A stretch of 64,000 nucleotides of DNA, taken from assembly GCA_019420065.1 (NCBI GenBank), contig JAHZHX010000001.1:35609-99608 (forward strand). Direction: 5' to 3'. Positions 16,562 through 25,742 of the stretch are shown one piece after another; position 1 is the first letter of the stretch; each line of letters opens with the position of its first letter. The stretch is from Clostridiales bacterium. Its GTDB lineage: Bacteria > Bacillota > Clostridia > Christensenellales > Aristaeellaceae. The translations under genes and the position numbers were made by a program. Under the pieces are notes generated by a model. It was not told the DNA's origin. It saw only the letters and a program-made list of their open reading frames with translations, and did not search any database.

Positions 16562-17170
16562 ATGAATAACAGAAAAAAACTCTACCGCATGACGGCTGCG
16601 GCGCTTTTGATGGCGCTGGTGTTTTTGTTGGGGATGACGCCGCTGGGCCTGATTCCTCTGGGCTTCATCAATGTGACCATTCTGTGCGTGCCGGTGATCG
16701 TGGGCACCATTTTGCTGGGTCTGCGCAGCGGCTTGCTGCTTGGTTTGTGCTTTGGCACGGCCAGCACGCTGAGCATGCTTGGCATGTCGATGACGCCGCC
16801 GTCCGCATTGGCCTCGGCACTTTTTGCCGCGTCGCCGTTCTGTGCGGTGTTTATGTGCTATGTGCCGCGCCTGCTTGTGCCGGTGGTAGCACATTATGTA
16901 TATCAAGCACTGCGCAGCGGTAAGAAAGCCAAATTTGGTGCCATGCCCGCGGCGGCGTTCCTGGGCTCGGTTACAAATACGGTACTGTATTTGGGACTGA
17001 TGCTTTTGTTCTATGTACTTTACGGACTGGATTCGGCTAAAATTCTTGCGCTCATTGCCGGAACGGGGCTGATTGCCGGCGGATGCGAGGCAGTGGCGGC
17101 GGCACTGATTACAACCCCGATAGTGGCGGCGCTCAGGAAAACATCCTTGCGCGTATACTTTTGCGATTGA
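16562..17170 (+). CDS. panT: ECF transporter S component, probably pantothenate (PanT-like)
   Basis: A 202-residue integral membrane protein with about six spans, of the size and fold of an energy-coupling-factor substrate-binding subunit. The opening A-A-L-L-M-A-L-V-F-L-L-G-M-T-P-L-G and the helix 1-2 region F-I-N-V-T fit the family that sits beside coaX. It would need the shared EcfA-EcfA'-EcfT module, which is not in this window. Assignment to pantothenate rests on the neighbour coaX 11 bases downstream, not on a diagnostic residue; another vitamin is possible. Confidence 0.68.
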   Translation: MNNRKKLYRMTAAALLMALVFLLGMTPLGLIPLGFINVTILCVPVIVGTILLGLRSGLLLGLCFGTASTLSMLGMSMTPPSALASALFAASPFCAVFMCYVPRLLVPVVAHYVYQALRSGKKAKFGAMPAAAFLGSVTNTVLYLGLMLLFYVLYGLDSAKILALIAGTGLIAGGCEAVAAALITTPIVAALRKTSLRVYFCD

Positions 17171-17181
17171 CGGAGGAAGTT

Positions 17182-17955
17182 ATGATCTTTACCATGGATG
17201 TGGGCAACACAAACATTAAAATGGGGCTTTTTAATGGCAAAGAGCTTGTCCGCTATTGGCGTTTGTCCACAAACCGCACCAGTACCAGCGATGAATACGG
17301 CATTTTGGCAACCAGCCTTTTTCAGAGCGCGGGACTGAGCCGCGACCAGGTAAGCGGGATCATGATTTCCAGCGTTGTGCCGTCCGTTAATTTTACGATC
17401 GAGCACATGTGCAATGATTATTTTGGCCTTACGCCCAAATTTGTTGTTCCGGGAATCAAAACGGGGATCAATATTCAGTACGACAATCCGCGCGCTTTGG
17501 GCAGCGACCGCATATGCAACGCGGTAGCGGCGCACGCCTGCTATGGCTCCCCTTGCATCTATATTGATTTTGGCACGGCGACGACCTTTGGCGTGGTGGA
17601 CGGCAAGGGCACGTTTGTGGGCGGATGCATCTGCCCTGGTATCAAGATCGCCAGCGAGGCGTTGGTGCGCGGCACTTCGAAGCTGCCAAACTTTGAACTG
17701 GTCAAGCCTGAAAGCGTGATTGGCAAAAATACGGTAACCAACTTGCAGGCAGGCATGTTTTACGGATATGTCGGTCAGGTGGAATATCTTGTCAATAAAA
17801 TGAAGCGCGAAATGAAACGCGAGGACGCCAAGGTTGTTGCGACCGGCGGTATGGCACGGATGATTGCTTCGGAAACGCCTGTGATCGATCAAGTGGATGG
17901 TTTGCTGACATTGAAGGGCTTGCGGCTGATTTATGAGCGCAACGCGGAAGCATAA
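17182..17955 (+). CDS. coaX: Type III pantothenate kinase
   Basis: A 257-residue ASKHA-fold kinase that phosphorylates pantothenate, the first step of coenzyme A synthesis. Motifs: phosphate loop D-V-G-N-T-N (6-11), G-S-D-R substrate-binding segment, and I-D-F-G-T-A-T-T-F. The ATG at 17182 has GGAGGA four bases upstream; codons further left belong to the end of the transporter gene. Pairing an uptake subunit with the kinase would trap the vitamin as phosphopantothenate. Confidence 0.95.
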   Translation: MIFTMDVGNTNIKMGLFNGKELVRYWRLSTNRTSTSDEYGILATSLFQSAGLSRDQVSGIMISSVVPSVNFTIEHMCNDYFGLTPKFVVPGIKTGINIQYDNPRALGSDRICNAVAAHACYGSPCIYIDFGTATTFGVVDGKGTFVGGCICPGIKIASEALVRGTSKLPNFELVKPESVIGKNTVTNLQAGMFYGYVGQVEYLVNKMKREMKREDAKVVATGGMARMIASETPVIDQVDGLLTLKGLRLIYERNAEA

Positions 17956-17972
17956 AACGAAATACAATAAAA

Positions 17973-18008
17973 AAGGGGCGCTGCATGGGTATGCAGCGCC
18001 TCAATTTT
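17973..18008. terminator. Bidirectional terminator
   Basis: Perfect 10-bp stem GGCGCTGCAT (17977-17986) / ATGCAGCGCC (17991-18000) with loop GGGT, preceded by AAAAAA and followed by TCAATTTT. It serves coaX and the convergent carboxypeptidase gene. Confidence 0.9.
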
Positions 18009-18013
18009 GTATT

Positions 18014-19426
18014 TTAGCGGTAATAACGGCCGATGGGGCGAACCGGTCTGCGGCGCGGACGCTTGCTTCTGAAACCAAACAGTCGCTTTATGCCAAATAC
18101 CAGCAAGACGATAACGGCGATCACGGCAGCGAAAAAAAGGAAAATTTCAACCGTAAATCGCGGAAACGGATTTGCATCATTGATGGTATTGGTAATGATT
18201 TCATCCAGAGAAGGAACGCCCAGATAGCGGCGGGCAACGCTGCGCGAGGCCAGCAGCTCATATTCAATGGGCTCGCCGGCTTCGGGATAATATGTCAGCG
18301 TAGCCATGACCTCGCCGGCTTCGATAGGCGCGACGGGATCGCGCACATATTCGATGGAAACAAGGTCATTAAAATTTGAAACCAGATAATTGAGACGACC
18401 GTTGAGGGTAACGATGGAATCGCCGGTGGAGGAACTGAGCTTGTTCAGCGTCAACTCCAGCTGGCCGCGGCCGGGATCGTCCAGCGCATATTTGCTGACT
18501 TCCAGCACCTTGGGACTCATGGCATACAATTCGGATACCGATGTGCTGACGTACTGCGAAAAACCATATTCCATCAGGCGGCGGGTGTCGCGCCAGGCCG
18601 TTGAATAGCTGCTGCTGTGAAAAACCACGGAAATGAACGAGACCCCGTTTTTCGTGGCAGAACCGACAAAACAGTTTCCCGCGTTTGAGGTATAGCCGGT
18701 TTTGATGCCGTTGGCATATTGATAGTAAGACGAGGAGGAGGAATCCCCGAAAAATTCATTCATGCGGGAGGTCAGCGTGCGCTCGCGGTATACATTGCTG
18801 CGCGGCAACACATAGCGAACCGTGCCTGCAATATCACGGAAGGTCTCATCCTGCATTGCTTCCCGGGCGATCATGGCCATATCACGCGCGGAGGTATAAT
18901 GATCGTCGTTATGCAGACCGTTCGGGTTGACAAAATGAGTGTTTGTGCAGCCGATGGAAGCGGCGTACTGGTTCATCAGTTCTACGAAAGCCGGGATGGA
19001 ACCGCTGATCGTTTCTGCAATGAGGTTTGCGCCCTCATTGCCGGAACGCACCATGGTGGCATATAGCAGATCCTGAAAATTGATTTCTTCTCCCTGCGCC
19101 AATGGAATGGTTGAGGAATCCGAATCGATCTGCAGGCAGGTATCGCTGGTAACCACGGTCTGTTCGGGATTTCCCAACAGTACGCCCAGAAACGTAGTCA
19201 GTATTTTGGTGGTGGAAGCGGGGAACATCCTCGCGTCGGCATTTTTTTCATATACCACCATGCCGGTATTCAGCTCGACAAGAATGGCCGCGGTGGCATC
19301 CAAGTCCACATCGTTAAGCGACTCAGGATGATTGCTGTCGTAATTTGTTCCGGTTGCCAGCGCGGGTATGCACAAAAGCGCCGACAAAAGCAATGTCAGC
19401 AGCAGGCAAGTGAAGCGCTTCAGCAT
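18014..19426 (-). CDS. D-alanyl-D-alanine carboxypeptidase (PBP5/DacF type)
   Basis: A 470-residue S11 peptidase that trims the last D-Ala from peptidoglycan stem peptides. An N-terminal signal peptide (cleavage near A-L-A, residue 24) precedes the catalytic domain with SxxK at 71-74 (STTK), SGN at 128-130 and KTG at 242-244. The C-terminus is unusual for secreted PBP5: a membrane span at about 420-443 followed by an Arg-rich tail (K-R-P-R-R-R-P-V-R-P) replaces the usual amphipathic anchor. GGAGGA precedes the ATG at 19426. It is a monocistronic unit. Confidence 0.9.
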   Translation of the reverse strand: MLKRFTCLLLTLLLSALLCIPALATGTNYDSNHPESLNDVDLDATAAILVELNTGMVVYEKNADARMFPASTTKILTTFLGVLLGNPEQTVVTSDTCLQIDSDSSTIPLAQGEEINFQDLLYATMVRSGNEGANLIAETISGSIPAFVELMNQYAASIGCTNTHFVNPNGLHNDDHYTSARDMAMIAREAMQDETFRDIAGTVRYVLPRSNVYRERTLTSRMNEFFGDSSSSSYYQYANGIKTGYTSNAGNCFVGSATKNGVSFISVVFHSSSYSTAWRDTRRLMEYGFSQYVSTSVSELYAMSPKVLEVSKYALDDPGRGQLELTLNKLSSSTGDSIVTLNGRLNYLVSNFNDLVSIEYVRDPVAPIEAGEVMATLTYYPEAGEPIEYELLASRSVARRYLGVPSLDEIITNTINDANPFPRFTVEIFLFFAAVIAVIVLLVFGIKRLFGFRSKRPRRRPVRPIGRYYR

Positions 19427-19457
19427 AATGGTATCCTCCGAGTAAATGTACCGTATC

Positions 19458-19486
19458 ATTTTACCACAAAGCCGGCTGGATGTACA
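19458..19486 (-). promoter_or_regulatory. Promoter of the carboxypeptidase gene
   Basis: Minus strand: TGTACA (19481-19486), 17 bases, TGgTAAAAT with the -10 at 19458-19463. It overlaps the end of tmcAL. Confidence 0.5.
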
Positions 19487-19501
19487 GGCCTGCGCTTTTT
19501 G

Positions 19502-20668
19502 TCAGCATATGACAGGCTTTGCACGGTAAAGCAGACCAAACGGCTGTCGCGCGCCCAGCGACCATAAATCGGCAGCGCGAGCGTCCAGCAATCTTTCCGG
19601 GGCGGCATCCTTGCGGGCGAGAGAGGGGCAGAGCGATAGCCCGCGGTCCTGCGCGGCCCGCAAAAGCCCTGAAGCATCTCGTCTGAAGCCTAAAATGTAA
19701 GCATAACCAGGAATGGAAGACAGCATGCGCGCGTCCGTATGCATCAGCAGATGCGTCAGCAGGCGGCTGACGCGGGCATATGGATAACGCTTGCTGCGAA
19801 TAGCCTGAATCATTTCGTCCCGCGTCAAGCAGTCGCTTGCACGGCAGAAACGGTTTTCCAATCCTTCGGAAAGGTCCGGCAGGCGAAAGGGCGGGGCGGC
19901 GGTACGTATTTCCCAGCGCAGCAAAGGATCCAGCGCCTGCGGAAAATGGACTGCGTTTTCCGTATACGCATGCCGGAGAATCCGATAAGCGGCGGCGGGC
20001 ATGAACTTTTGCACGGCGTGCCATTGCTCGTTGAGAAGTGCGCGACGGACAGCGGTCGCGGAGGGCATACCGCATTCGTCAGGCAGCTCCTTTGCGTGGT
20101 ATGCTCCGACGCGCGGGACGGGAAGCAGCGTCAGCTCCGCTTTTAAACGCAGATTGGCCCGGGCGTAGCAGATTGCCAGCAGCGTATTTGGCTGCGCCAA
20201 CGTAATAGGCGGACAGGAAAGAACGGCGGCAAGCGCTTCGCCCTGGGCGCGCGGGTATGACAGCCCGTCGTCCAGCTTTTGCCGCAGCAGATGTGAAAAA
20301 TCCGGCGTAGGGGCTTCGAGCAGGGTGGCGGCGCGCAAATAGACCGCCTCTCCGCCTGGCTCGATGCCAAAGGAAAGCGTATCCGCACCCGCGCGCTTGA
20401 GAATGCTGACCCCGCCCAGCGCAAAACGTTCAGCGTCACAGACCGAAAAGGAATAGGGCAGCCCCAGAACGACGTCCGCGCCGGAGACAAGGGCCATTTC
20501 CGCCCGGCAGTGCGGAGAAAAAAGCGCAGGCATGCCCCGCTGGGTAAAGAAACAACTGATCGCACAGATCAGGCGCTCTGCGCCGGAGCGGCGGCGCGCT
20601 TCTGCCATTTGCCAGGCATGCCCGTTATGCAGCGGGTCGTATTCGGCAATAATACCGCAGATATGCAT
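19502..20668 (-). CDS. tmcAL: tRNA(Met) cytidine acetate ligase TmcAL
   Basis: A 388-residue protein of the YlbM/DUF795 family. In Bacillus it acetylates C34 of elongator tRNA-Met using acetate and ATP. The N-terminal nucleotidyltransferase motif G-I-I-A-E-Y-D-P-L-H-N-G-H (5-17) is intact, as are the second motif G-x-P-S-A-T-A-V-R-R (about 203) and the C-terminal L-G-F-R segment. It starts four bases after the upstream gene ends and has no own ribosome site, so it is translationally coupled. Confidence 0.87.
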   Translation of the reverse strand: MHICGIIAEYDPLHNGHAWQMAEARRRSGAERLICAISCFFTQRGMPALFSPHCRAEMALVSGADVVLGLPYSFSVCDAERFALGGVSILKRAGADTLSFGIEPGGEAVYLRAATLLEAPTPDFSHLLRQKLDDGLSYPRAQGEALAAVLSCPPITLAQPNTLLAICYARANLRLKAELTLLPVPRVGAYHAKELPDECGMPSATAVRRALLNEQWHAVQKFMPAAAYRILRHAYTENAVHFPQALDPLLRWEIRTAAPPFRLPDLSEGLENRFCRASDCLTRDEMIQAIRSKRYPYARVSRLLTHLLMHTDARMLSSIPGYAYILGFRRDASGLLRAAQDRGLSLCPSLARKDAAPERLLDARAADLWSLGARQPFGLLYRAKPVIC

Positions 20669-20672
20669 GAAA

Positions 20673-21596
20673 TCAGTCTGAGAGCTTTTGGGGATATACG
20701 CCTGCGTCGTGCAGCTTTTTCAGCTCCTGCTGCACATAAGGCTTGTCCTGCGGATAGGTGATGCCAAACCATACCGCTTTGGTAGAGAGCACGTGAACCC
20801 GCAGAGCGCCCTCATGCATCATGTCGTCAACCATGACCGGCAGCAAACATTCGCTCTTGATATCGTCCGCGCTGCGGGTGCGCAGAAAATGCTCAAAATA
20901 TGCATGCATGTCGGCAAAAATGGAGGGCAGGCAGCCCCAGAAATTCATGGAAACCAGCGCTTCGGGATCGAGCACGATGCCCGCAGGATCGGAAGCGGTA
21001 TCCCGGATCGTGCCGTCGGCAAAGGGTTGGATCTTGAACGTCTCGGTAACGCTGGTGAGCATGCCATTTTGATGTCCGCAAATACCGCGGGTAACGGTGC
21101 CGTTTTCGCTGACGGTGTTTTTCAGATAGTAGCCAACTATGGCGGCTTCTCCATCCCGCAAACGCTGCAGGCAGTCGTGCATGGAGGCATAAGCGTCTAC
21201 GCCGTAGTAATCGTCGGCGTTGACGATGGCAAACGGCTCGCTGACGTATTTTTCCGCGCACAAAACAGCGTGTACGGTTCCAAAGGGTTTGACGCGCTCG
21301 GAGGGCACTGAATAAAAAGAGGGGAGACTGCCAAAATCCTGAATAGCGTAGCAAACTTCAATCGGGGAACCGTCTGCCGTTTTGCAGGACGCAACCAGTC
21401 CGCCGCACAGCTTTTCGATCAGGGATTGCATGTCGGGTTTAACCACAAACACAAATTTGGAAAAGCCGGCGCGCACAGCATCAAAAATGGAGTATTCCAT
21501 CAGCATTTCGTGATTGGGGCCAATGCCTTCCGTCTGCTTATTTCCGCCGTAGCGGCTGCCTAAACCTGCGGCCATGATAACAAGCGTCGTTTTCAT
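20673..21596 (-). CDS. Nucleotidyltransferase (sugar-phosphate NTP transferase-like)
   Basis: A 307-residue GT-A fold protein. The start L-V-I-M-A-A-G-L-G-S-R-Y-G-G resembles the G-x-G-x-R nucleotide-binding loop of GlmU/RmlA-type enzymes, and I-V-N-A-D-D-Y-Y-G is the metal-binding D-D strand. The usual downstream sugar-binding residues are not obvious, so the substrate is unknown. Proteins of this type are widespread in Clostridia as stand-alone nucleotidyltransferases. AAGGAGG lies eight bases before the ATG. Confidence 0.72.
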   Translation of the reverse strand: MKTTLVIMAAGLGSRYGGNKQTEGIGPNHEMLMEYSIFDAVRAGFSKFVFVVKPDMQSLIEKLCGGLVASCKTADGSPIEVCYAIQDFGSLPSFYSVPSERVKPFGTVHAVLCAEKYVSEPFAIVNADDYYGVDAYASMHDCLQRLRDGEAAIVGYYLKNTVSENGTVTRGICGHQNGMLTSVTETFKIQPFADGTIRDTASDPAGIVLDPEALVSMNFWGCLPSIFADMHAYFEHFLRTRSADDIKSECLLPVMVDDMMHEGALRVHVLSTKAVWFGITYPQDKPYVQQELKKLHDAGVYPQKLSD

Positions 21597-21650
21597 CCGT
21601 AAAACCTCCTTGAAAGACGTTTGTGCATTTGTTCGGTAACCATCCGCTTT

Positions 21651-21679
21651 AGTATACTACATAATTGCGGGTTTGTCAT
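21651..21679 (-). promoter_or_regulatory. Promoter of the nucleotidyltransferase-tmcAL unit
   Basis: Minus strand: ATGACA (21674-21679), 17 bases, TATACT (21651-21656). Confidence 0.65.
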
Positions 21680-21770
21680 GCATTTGTTTTATTTGTCGGC
21701 CTTCAGCGGCAATGGTTACTTTGCACAGAAAAAAAAGGCAATTTTCTTATTAAAATTTTTGATTTTCGAC

Positions 21771-21799
21771 TTGCGCGCGCCTCCAAGGCAGGGTAAAAT
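21771..21799 (+). promoter_or_regulatory. Promoter of tilS
   Basis: TTGCGC (21771-21776), 17 bases, TAAAAT (21794-21799). Its start near 21806 is only a few bases before the first possible tilS codon. Confidence 0.5.
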
Positions 21800-21809
21800 A
21801 AAGAATGTT

Positions 21810-23117
21810 ATGGATGGGATTACCATGTTGACGGAAGGCGTGCGGCAAAGCTATGACCGCGTCGGCCGTCCGTGCAAAGTGCTTGCTGCATTGTCCGGCG
21901 GCGCGGATTCGGTTGCGCTGCTTTTGCTTTTGAAAGAGCTGCAAAGGGAGTGCAGAATGGAGCTTGCCGCTGTGCATGTTAATCATGGCCTGCGGCAGAA
22001 CGCGGCGGAGGACGAGCGCTTTTGCCGGCAGCTGTGCGAAAGATATCGGATAACGCTTATCGTAAAGCATGTGCATGTGCGGCGCATTGGCAGCCTGGAA
22101 GCGGCGGCGCGGGAGGCGCGCTATGCTGCGTTTGCGGAGGCAATGCGGGAAGCGGGCGCGAAGGTATTGGCGCTGGCGCATCATATGGACGACCAGGCGG
22201 AGACCGTGATGCTGCATCTGCTGCACGGCGCCGGAGGCGGAGGACTTGGCGGCATGCGCGAGATGAGCGGCGCTTACTGGCGGCCGCTGCTTTTTGTTCG
22301 CCGCGTCGAGCTGCGCAGGGCGCTGGAAGCCCGGAAACAGGATTGGCGCGAGGATGAAAGCAATGGCGATCAGGCTTTTGCCCGCAATGCCATTCGCGCG
22401 CAGCTGATGCCGGCGATGGAACGGTTGGCGCCGCAGGCGGTCGCATCTCTGTGCCGGACAAGCGAGATCATGCAGGCTGAAAACGATTGCCTGGAACGGA
22501 TTGCGGAAAGCTTTTGCGCGGAGAATGGCGGGAAGGGCGCGCATTGTTTTTTGATGGCGGAGCCGCTGCGCGGGCAGCCGCTGGCGATTCAGCGGCGGGT
22601 GCTGCGCCGTTATGCCGCATCGCGGGGGCTTTTGCTGGAATTTGCGCATGTGGAACGGCTGCGGAAGCTGCTGGAACGAGAGAACGGCGCCATGGAGAAT
22701 CTGCCCCAGGGCTGGCGCGCGCTGCGAACGTGCACGCGGCTGCATCTGCTGCCATTGCAAGAGGCTGAAAAAACGCTGAACGGACGCTTGATAATGGAAC
22801 CGTTTGCCGGAAATCCGGGAGACGGACAGCTGAAACAGGCAATTCCCGCAATGCTTTTGCCGGAAACGCAGCTTCGCACGCGCCGCCCAGGTGATTGTAT
22901 CCAGCCTTTCGGCATGGAGGGCAGGCAGAAGCTGAAGGATTACATGATTGCCCGCGGGATTGACCGGCCTTTTCGGGATGATTGGCCGCTGCTGTGCCGG
23001 GGCGGCGAAGTGCTGTGGGTAATCGGCGTTGGCGCGTCGCAGAAGCTGCGCCTGGCCGAAACGGAAAAGGATGCTAAGCTGATGATTTTTTCGGGCGATT
23101 TGCCTGACAGAATATAG
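21810..23117 (+). CDS. tilS: tRNA(Ile)-lysidine synthase
   Basis: A 435-residue PP-loop ATPase that joins lysine to C34 of tRNA-Ile(CAU), changing AUG to AUA decoding. The P-loop S-G-G-A-D-S is at 29-34, followed by V-H-V-N-H-G-L-R and L-A-H-H-M-D-D-Q-A-E-T. The C-terminal TilS domain ends near R-T-R-R-P-G-D-C-I-Q-P. The first codon is uncertain: ATG 21810 lies almost on the predicted transcription start, while ATG 21825 has GGATGG seven bases upstream and may be the true one. It is followed by hpt and ftsH as in Bacillus. Confidence 0.92.
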   Translation: MDGITMLTEGVRQSYDRVGRPCKVLAALSGGADSVALLLLLKELQRECRMELAAVHVNHGLRQNAAEDERFCRQLCERYRITLIVKHVHVRRIGSLEAAAREARYAAFAEAMREAGAKVLALAHHMDDQAETVMLHLLHGAGGGGLGGMREMSGAYWRPLLFVRRVELRRALEARKQDWREDESNGDQAFARNAIRAQLMPAMERLAPQAVASLCRTSEIMQAENDCLERIAESFCAENGGKGAHCFLMAEPLRGQPLAIQRRVLRRYAASRGLLLEFAHVERLRKLLERENGAMENLPQGWRALRTCTRLHLLPLQEAEKTLNGRLIMEPFAGNPGDGQLKQAIPAMLLPETQLRTRRPGDCIQPFGMEGRQKLKDYMIARGIDRPFRDDWPLLCRGGEVLWVIGVGASQKLRLAETEKDAKLMIFSGDLPDRI

Positions 23118-23128
23118 GAGGGGCACAA

Positions 23129-23686
23129 ATGAGCAAGAATTTTGCACAATATGAGGATCTGGAAAGCATTTTGCTGACGCGCGAGGAGATTGCCGAAAAG
23201 GTGAAAGCGCTGGGAAAGCGCATATCTGCCGATTATTGTGATAAAGCGCCGGTCGCCGTATGCATCCTGAAGGGCGCGTCGGTCTTTTTTGCCGATTTGC
23301 TGCGCGAGCTTGATCTGCCTGTGAGCATTGATTTTATGGGCGTTTCAAGTTATGGGAGCGGTACGGAATCCAGCGGCCATGTGCGTATGGTCAAGGATCT
23401 GGACTGCGATATCGCCGGGCGTGACGTGATTGTGGTGGAGGATATTGTGGACAGCGGCGTAACGCTTTCCTATATCAAGGAGGAGCTTTTGCGCCGCGGC
23501 GCAGCCAGCGTGCGCATTGCCACGCTGCTGGACAAGCCTGCCCGCCGCCGTACTGCGCTGACGGTGGAATATTCCTGCTTTGAGATTCCGGATGCGTTCG
23601 TTGTGGGATATGGGCTGGATTATGACGAGCGCTATCGCAACCTGCCGGATATTGGCGTGCTTGCTCCGAGAATTTACGTAAAATAA
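23129..23686 (+). CDS. hpt: Hypoxanthine phosphoribosyltransferase
   Basis: A 185-residue type I phosphoribosyltransferase that salvages hypoxanthine (and guanine) with PRPP. The PRPP loop V-V-V-E-D-I-V-D-S-G-V-T (about 100-111), the flexible-loop segment S-S-Y-G-S-G-T and the purine-binding F-V-V-G-Y-G-L-D-Y are all present. AGGAGG at 23117-23122 overlaps the tilS stop. The tilS-hpt-ftsH order is conserved across Firmicutes. Confidence 0.95.
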   Translation: MSKNFAQYEDLESILLTREEIAEKVKALGKRISADYCDKAPVAVCILKGASVFFADLLRELDLPVSIDFMGVSSYGSGTESSGHVRMVKDLDCDIAGRDVIVVEDIVDSGVTLSYIKEELLRRGAASVRIATLLDKPARRRTALTVEYSCFEIPDAFVVGYGLDYDERYRNLPDIGVLAPRIYVK

Positions 23687-23720
23687 CGTCGGCACGGGTT
23701 TGCATTTCCATAACGCAGTA

Positions 23721-23729
23721 TGGTATAAT
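23721..23729 (+). promoter_or_regulatory. Extended -10 promoter of ftsH
   Basis: TGgTATAAT at 23721-23729 with no strong -35; it lies 36 bases before the ftsH start. Confidence 0.55.
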
Positions 23730-23764
23730 AAGGGTGTAGTGTTGTTTTAAGGAGGATTTGGCCT

Positions 23765-25720
23765 TTGAAGAGACCGTCTCGCGGCTTTATTGGTTATGTT
23801 GTGCTGATTGCCGCATTTATTTTGATGGCCACGCTGCTGTCGGGCGGTAGCAGCAATGGCGGCGATATCACCTATGCCGATCTTTTGCAGAGGATTGGCG
23901 AAGGAAAGGTTGAAAGGGTGGCAATTCGCGGGCGGACGCTGTATGGCTTGAATTACGGTTCTGAGCGTTCGGTAAGCGAGTTTCCCAACCGGTATGATTT
24001 TGCCTGCGTGATCGGCGATGATTTTATCGACACGCTGTACGGCATGTCTGCCGCCAGCACGGGAAGCGCGCTGGAAACCGTTAACGAAAGCAATCTGACC
24101 TTTGCGGGCAAGCCGCTGCAAATGATCTATCTGGCGCCTTTGACGACCCCCTGGATTCTGGAATGGCTGCCCTTTATTCTGATTACCGTTCTGGTGATGG
24201 TATTCTGGTGGCTGACGATGCGCCAGCAGATGGGCGGCAACGGCAAGGTGATGAACTTTGGCAAAAGCCACGCCAATGTCAGCGATCCGAGCAAAAATAA
24301 GGTACGCTTTGCCGATGTAGCCGGTGCCGACGAAGAAAAGGAAGAACTGAGGGAAATCGTTGATTTTCTGAAAAATCCCAAAAACTATCTGGCGCTTGGC
24401 GCGCGCATCCCCAAGGGCGTGCTGCTTGTGGGGCCTCCCGGTACGGGCAAAACGCTGCTTGCCAAAGCGGTGGCCGGGGAGGCGGACGTTCCTTTCTTCT
24501 CCATCAGCGGTTCTGACTTTGTTGAGATGCTTGTCGGCGTGGGTGCAAGCCGCGTGCGCGATTTGTTTGAGCAGGCAAAGCGGAATTCGCCCAGCATTGT
24601 TTTCATTGATGAGATCGACGCCGTTGGCCGTCATCGCGGCGCGGGCCTTGGCGGCGGTCATGACGAACGCGAGCAGACACTGAATCAGCTGCTGGTTGAA
24701 ATGGACGGCTTTACTGCCAACGAGGGCGTAATCGTTATGGCGGCGACGAACCGCCGCGATATTCTGGATCCCGCTCTGCTGCGTCCCGGTCGTTTCGATC
24801 GTCAGATTACGGTAAACTATCCGGATGTTAACGGTCGTGTTGCTGTATTGAAGGTGCATTCCAAAGGAAAGCCGCTGGCTGAGGACGTTGATCTGGAGAA
24901 CATTGCCAAACGCACGCCGTTTGCCACGGGCGCGGATTTGGAAAATGTGATGAACGAGGCGGCCATTCTTGCTGCGCGCGCCCGGAAAACGCAGATTGAC
25001 CAGGCGCTGCTGATCGAGGCGGTTGAGCGCGTACAGATGGGGCCGGAAAAGAAGAGCCACAAAGTGCTGGAAGAGGATCGCAGGCTGGTTGCCTATCATG
25101 AGGCGGGGCACGCGATTGTCGGCCATTTCCTGCCGCTGTGCGACGAGGTGCATACCGTGACCATCGTGCCGCGCGGCAGCGCGGGCGGCTTTACGCTTTC
25201 GCTGCCCGAAAAAGAGCTGGAGATGTTCAGCCGCACCAAGCTTTTGCAGCGCGTCGCGATGTCGCTGGGCGGACATGCCGCGCTCAAGCTCATTTATAAT
25301 GATATCTATAATGGCGCGCAAAGCGATTTGCAGCACGCAACATCCATCTGTCGCGCCATGGTCACGCAGTATGGCATGAGCGAAAGGATTGGCACGATCT
25401 ACCTCGACAGCGATCAGGAGGTTTTTGTCGGCGCTTCGTTTGGCCATTCCCGGGAGTACAGCGAGGAGGTTGCGGCCGAGATCGATCAGGAGATCCGGGC
25501 TACGCTGGCTTCCTGCTATGATATGGCGATAGAGCTTTTGCAGGAGCACCGGCATGAGCTGGAAGGCCTGGCGCAGCTGCTGATCGAGCGCGAAACGCTG
25601 AGCCGTGAGGAATTCCTGGCCTTTATTGAAGGACGTCCTTTGCCGGAGAAAAAGGAGCCGGCTGCCGTGGCTGAAGCGCCCGTGCAGAGCGAAGAAGAAG
25701 CGCAGCCGCCGCAGGCATAA
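23765..25720 (+). CDS. ftsH: ATP-dependent zinc metalloprotease FtsH
   Basis: A 651-residue membrane protease. Two spans (about 9-26 and 131-151) bracket an extracytoplasmic domain; then the AAA module with Walker A GPPGTGKT (223-230), Walker [12 protein letters not shown] arginines in L-R-P-G-R-F-D-R, and the zinc-binding H-E-A-G-H at 445-449. The TTG at 23765 has GGAGGA seven bases upstream. The C-terminal 25 residues are a low-complexity Pro/Glu/Ala tail. FtsH degrades unassembled membrane proteins and regulators, including ones needed for sporulation in Bacillus. Confidence 0.97.
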   Translation: MKRPSRGFIGYVVLIAAFILMATLLSGGSSNGGDITYADLLQRIGEGKVERVAIRGRTLYGLNYGSERSVSEFPNRYDFACVIGDDFIDTLYGMSAASTGSALETVNESNLTFAGKPLQMIYLAPLTTPWILEWLPFILITVLVMVFWWLTMRQQMGGNGKVMNFGKSHANVSDPSKNKVRFADVAGADEEKEELREIVDFLKNPKNYLALGARIPKGVLLVGPPGTGKTLLAKAVAGEADVPFFSISGSDFVEMLVGVGASRVRDLFEQAKRNSPSIVFIDEIDAVGRHRGAGLGGGHDEREQTLNQLLVEMDGFTANEGVIVMAATNRRDILDPALLRPGRFDRQITVNYPDVNGRVAVLKVHSKGKPLAEDVDLENIAKRTPFATGADLENVMNEAAILAARARKTQIDQALLIEAVERVQMGPEKKSHKVLEEDRRLVAYHEAGHAIVGHFLPLCDEVHTVTIVPRGSAGGFTLSLPEKELEMFSRTKLLQRVAMSLGGHAALKLIYNDIYNGAQSDLQHATSICRAMVTQYGMSERIGTIYLDSDQEVFVGASFGHSREYSEEVAAEIDQEIRATLASCYDMAIELLQEHRHELEGLAQLLIERETLSREEFLAFIEGRPLPEKKEPAAVAEAPVQSEEEAQPPQA

Positions 25721-25742
25721 ATCATTTCAAAGGACAAAAAAT

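Noticed and set aside
23747..25555. A 602-codon open frame on the minus strand
   Set aside because: Lies entirely opposite ftsH; no ribosome site, no recognisable domain, shadow composition.
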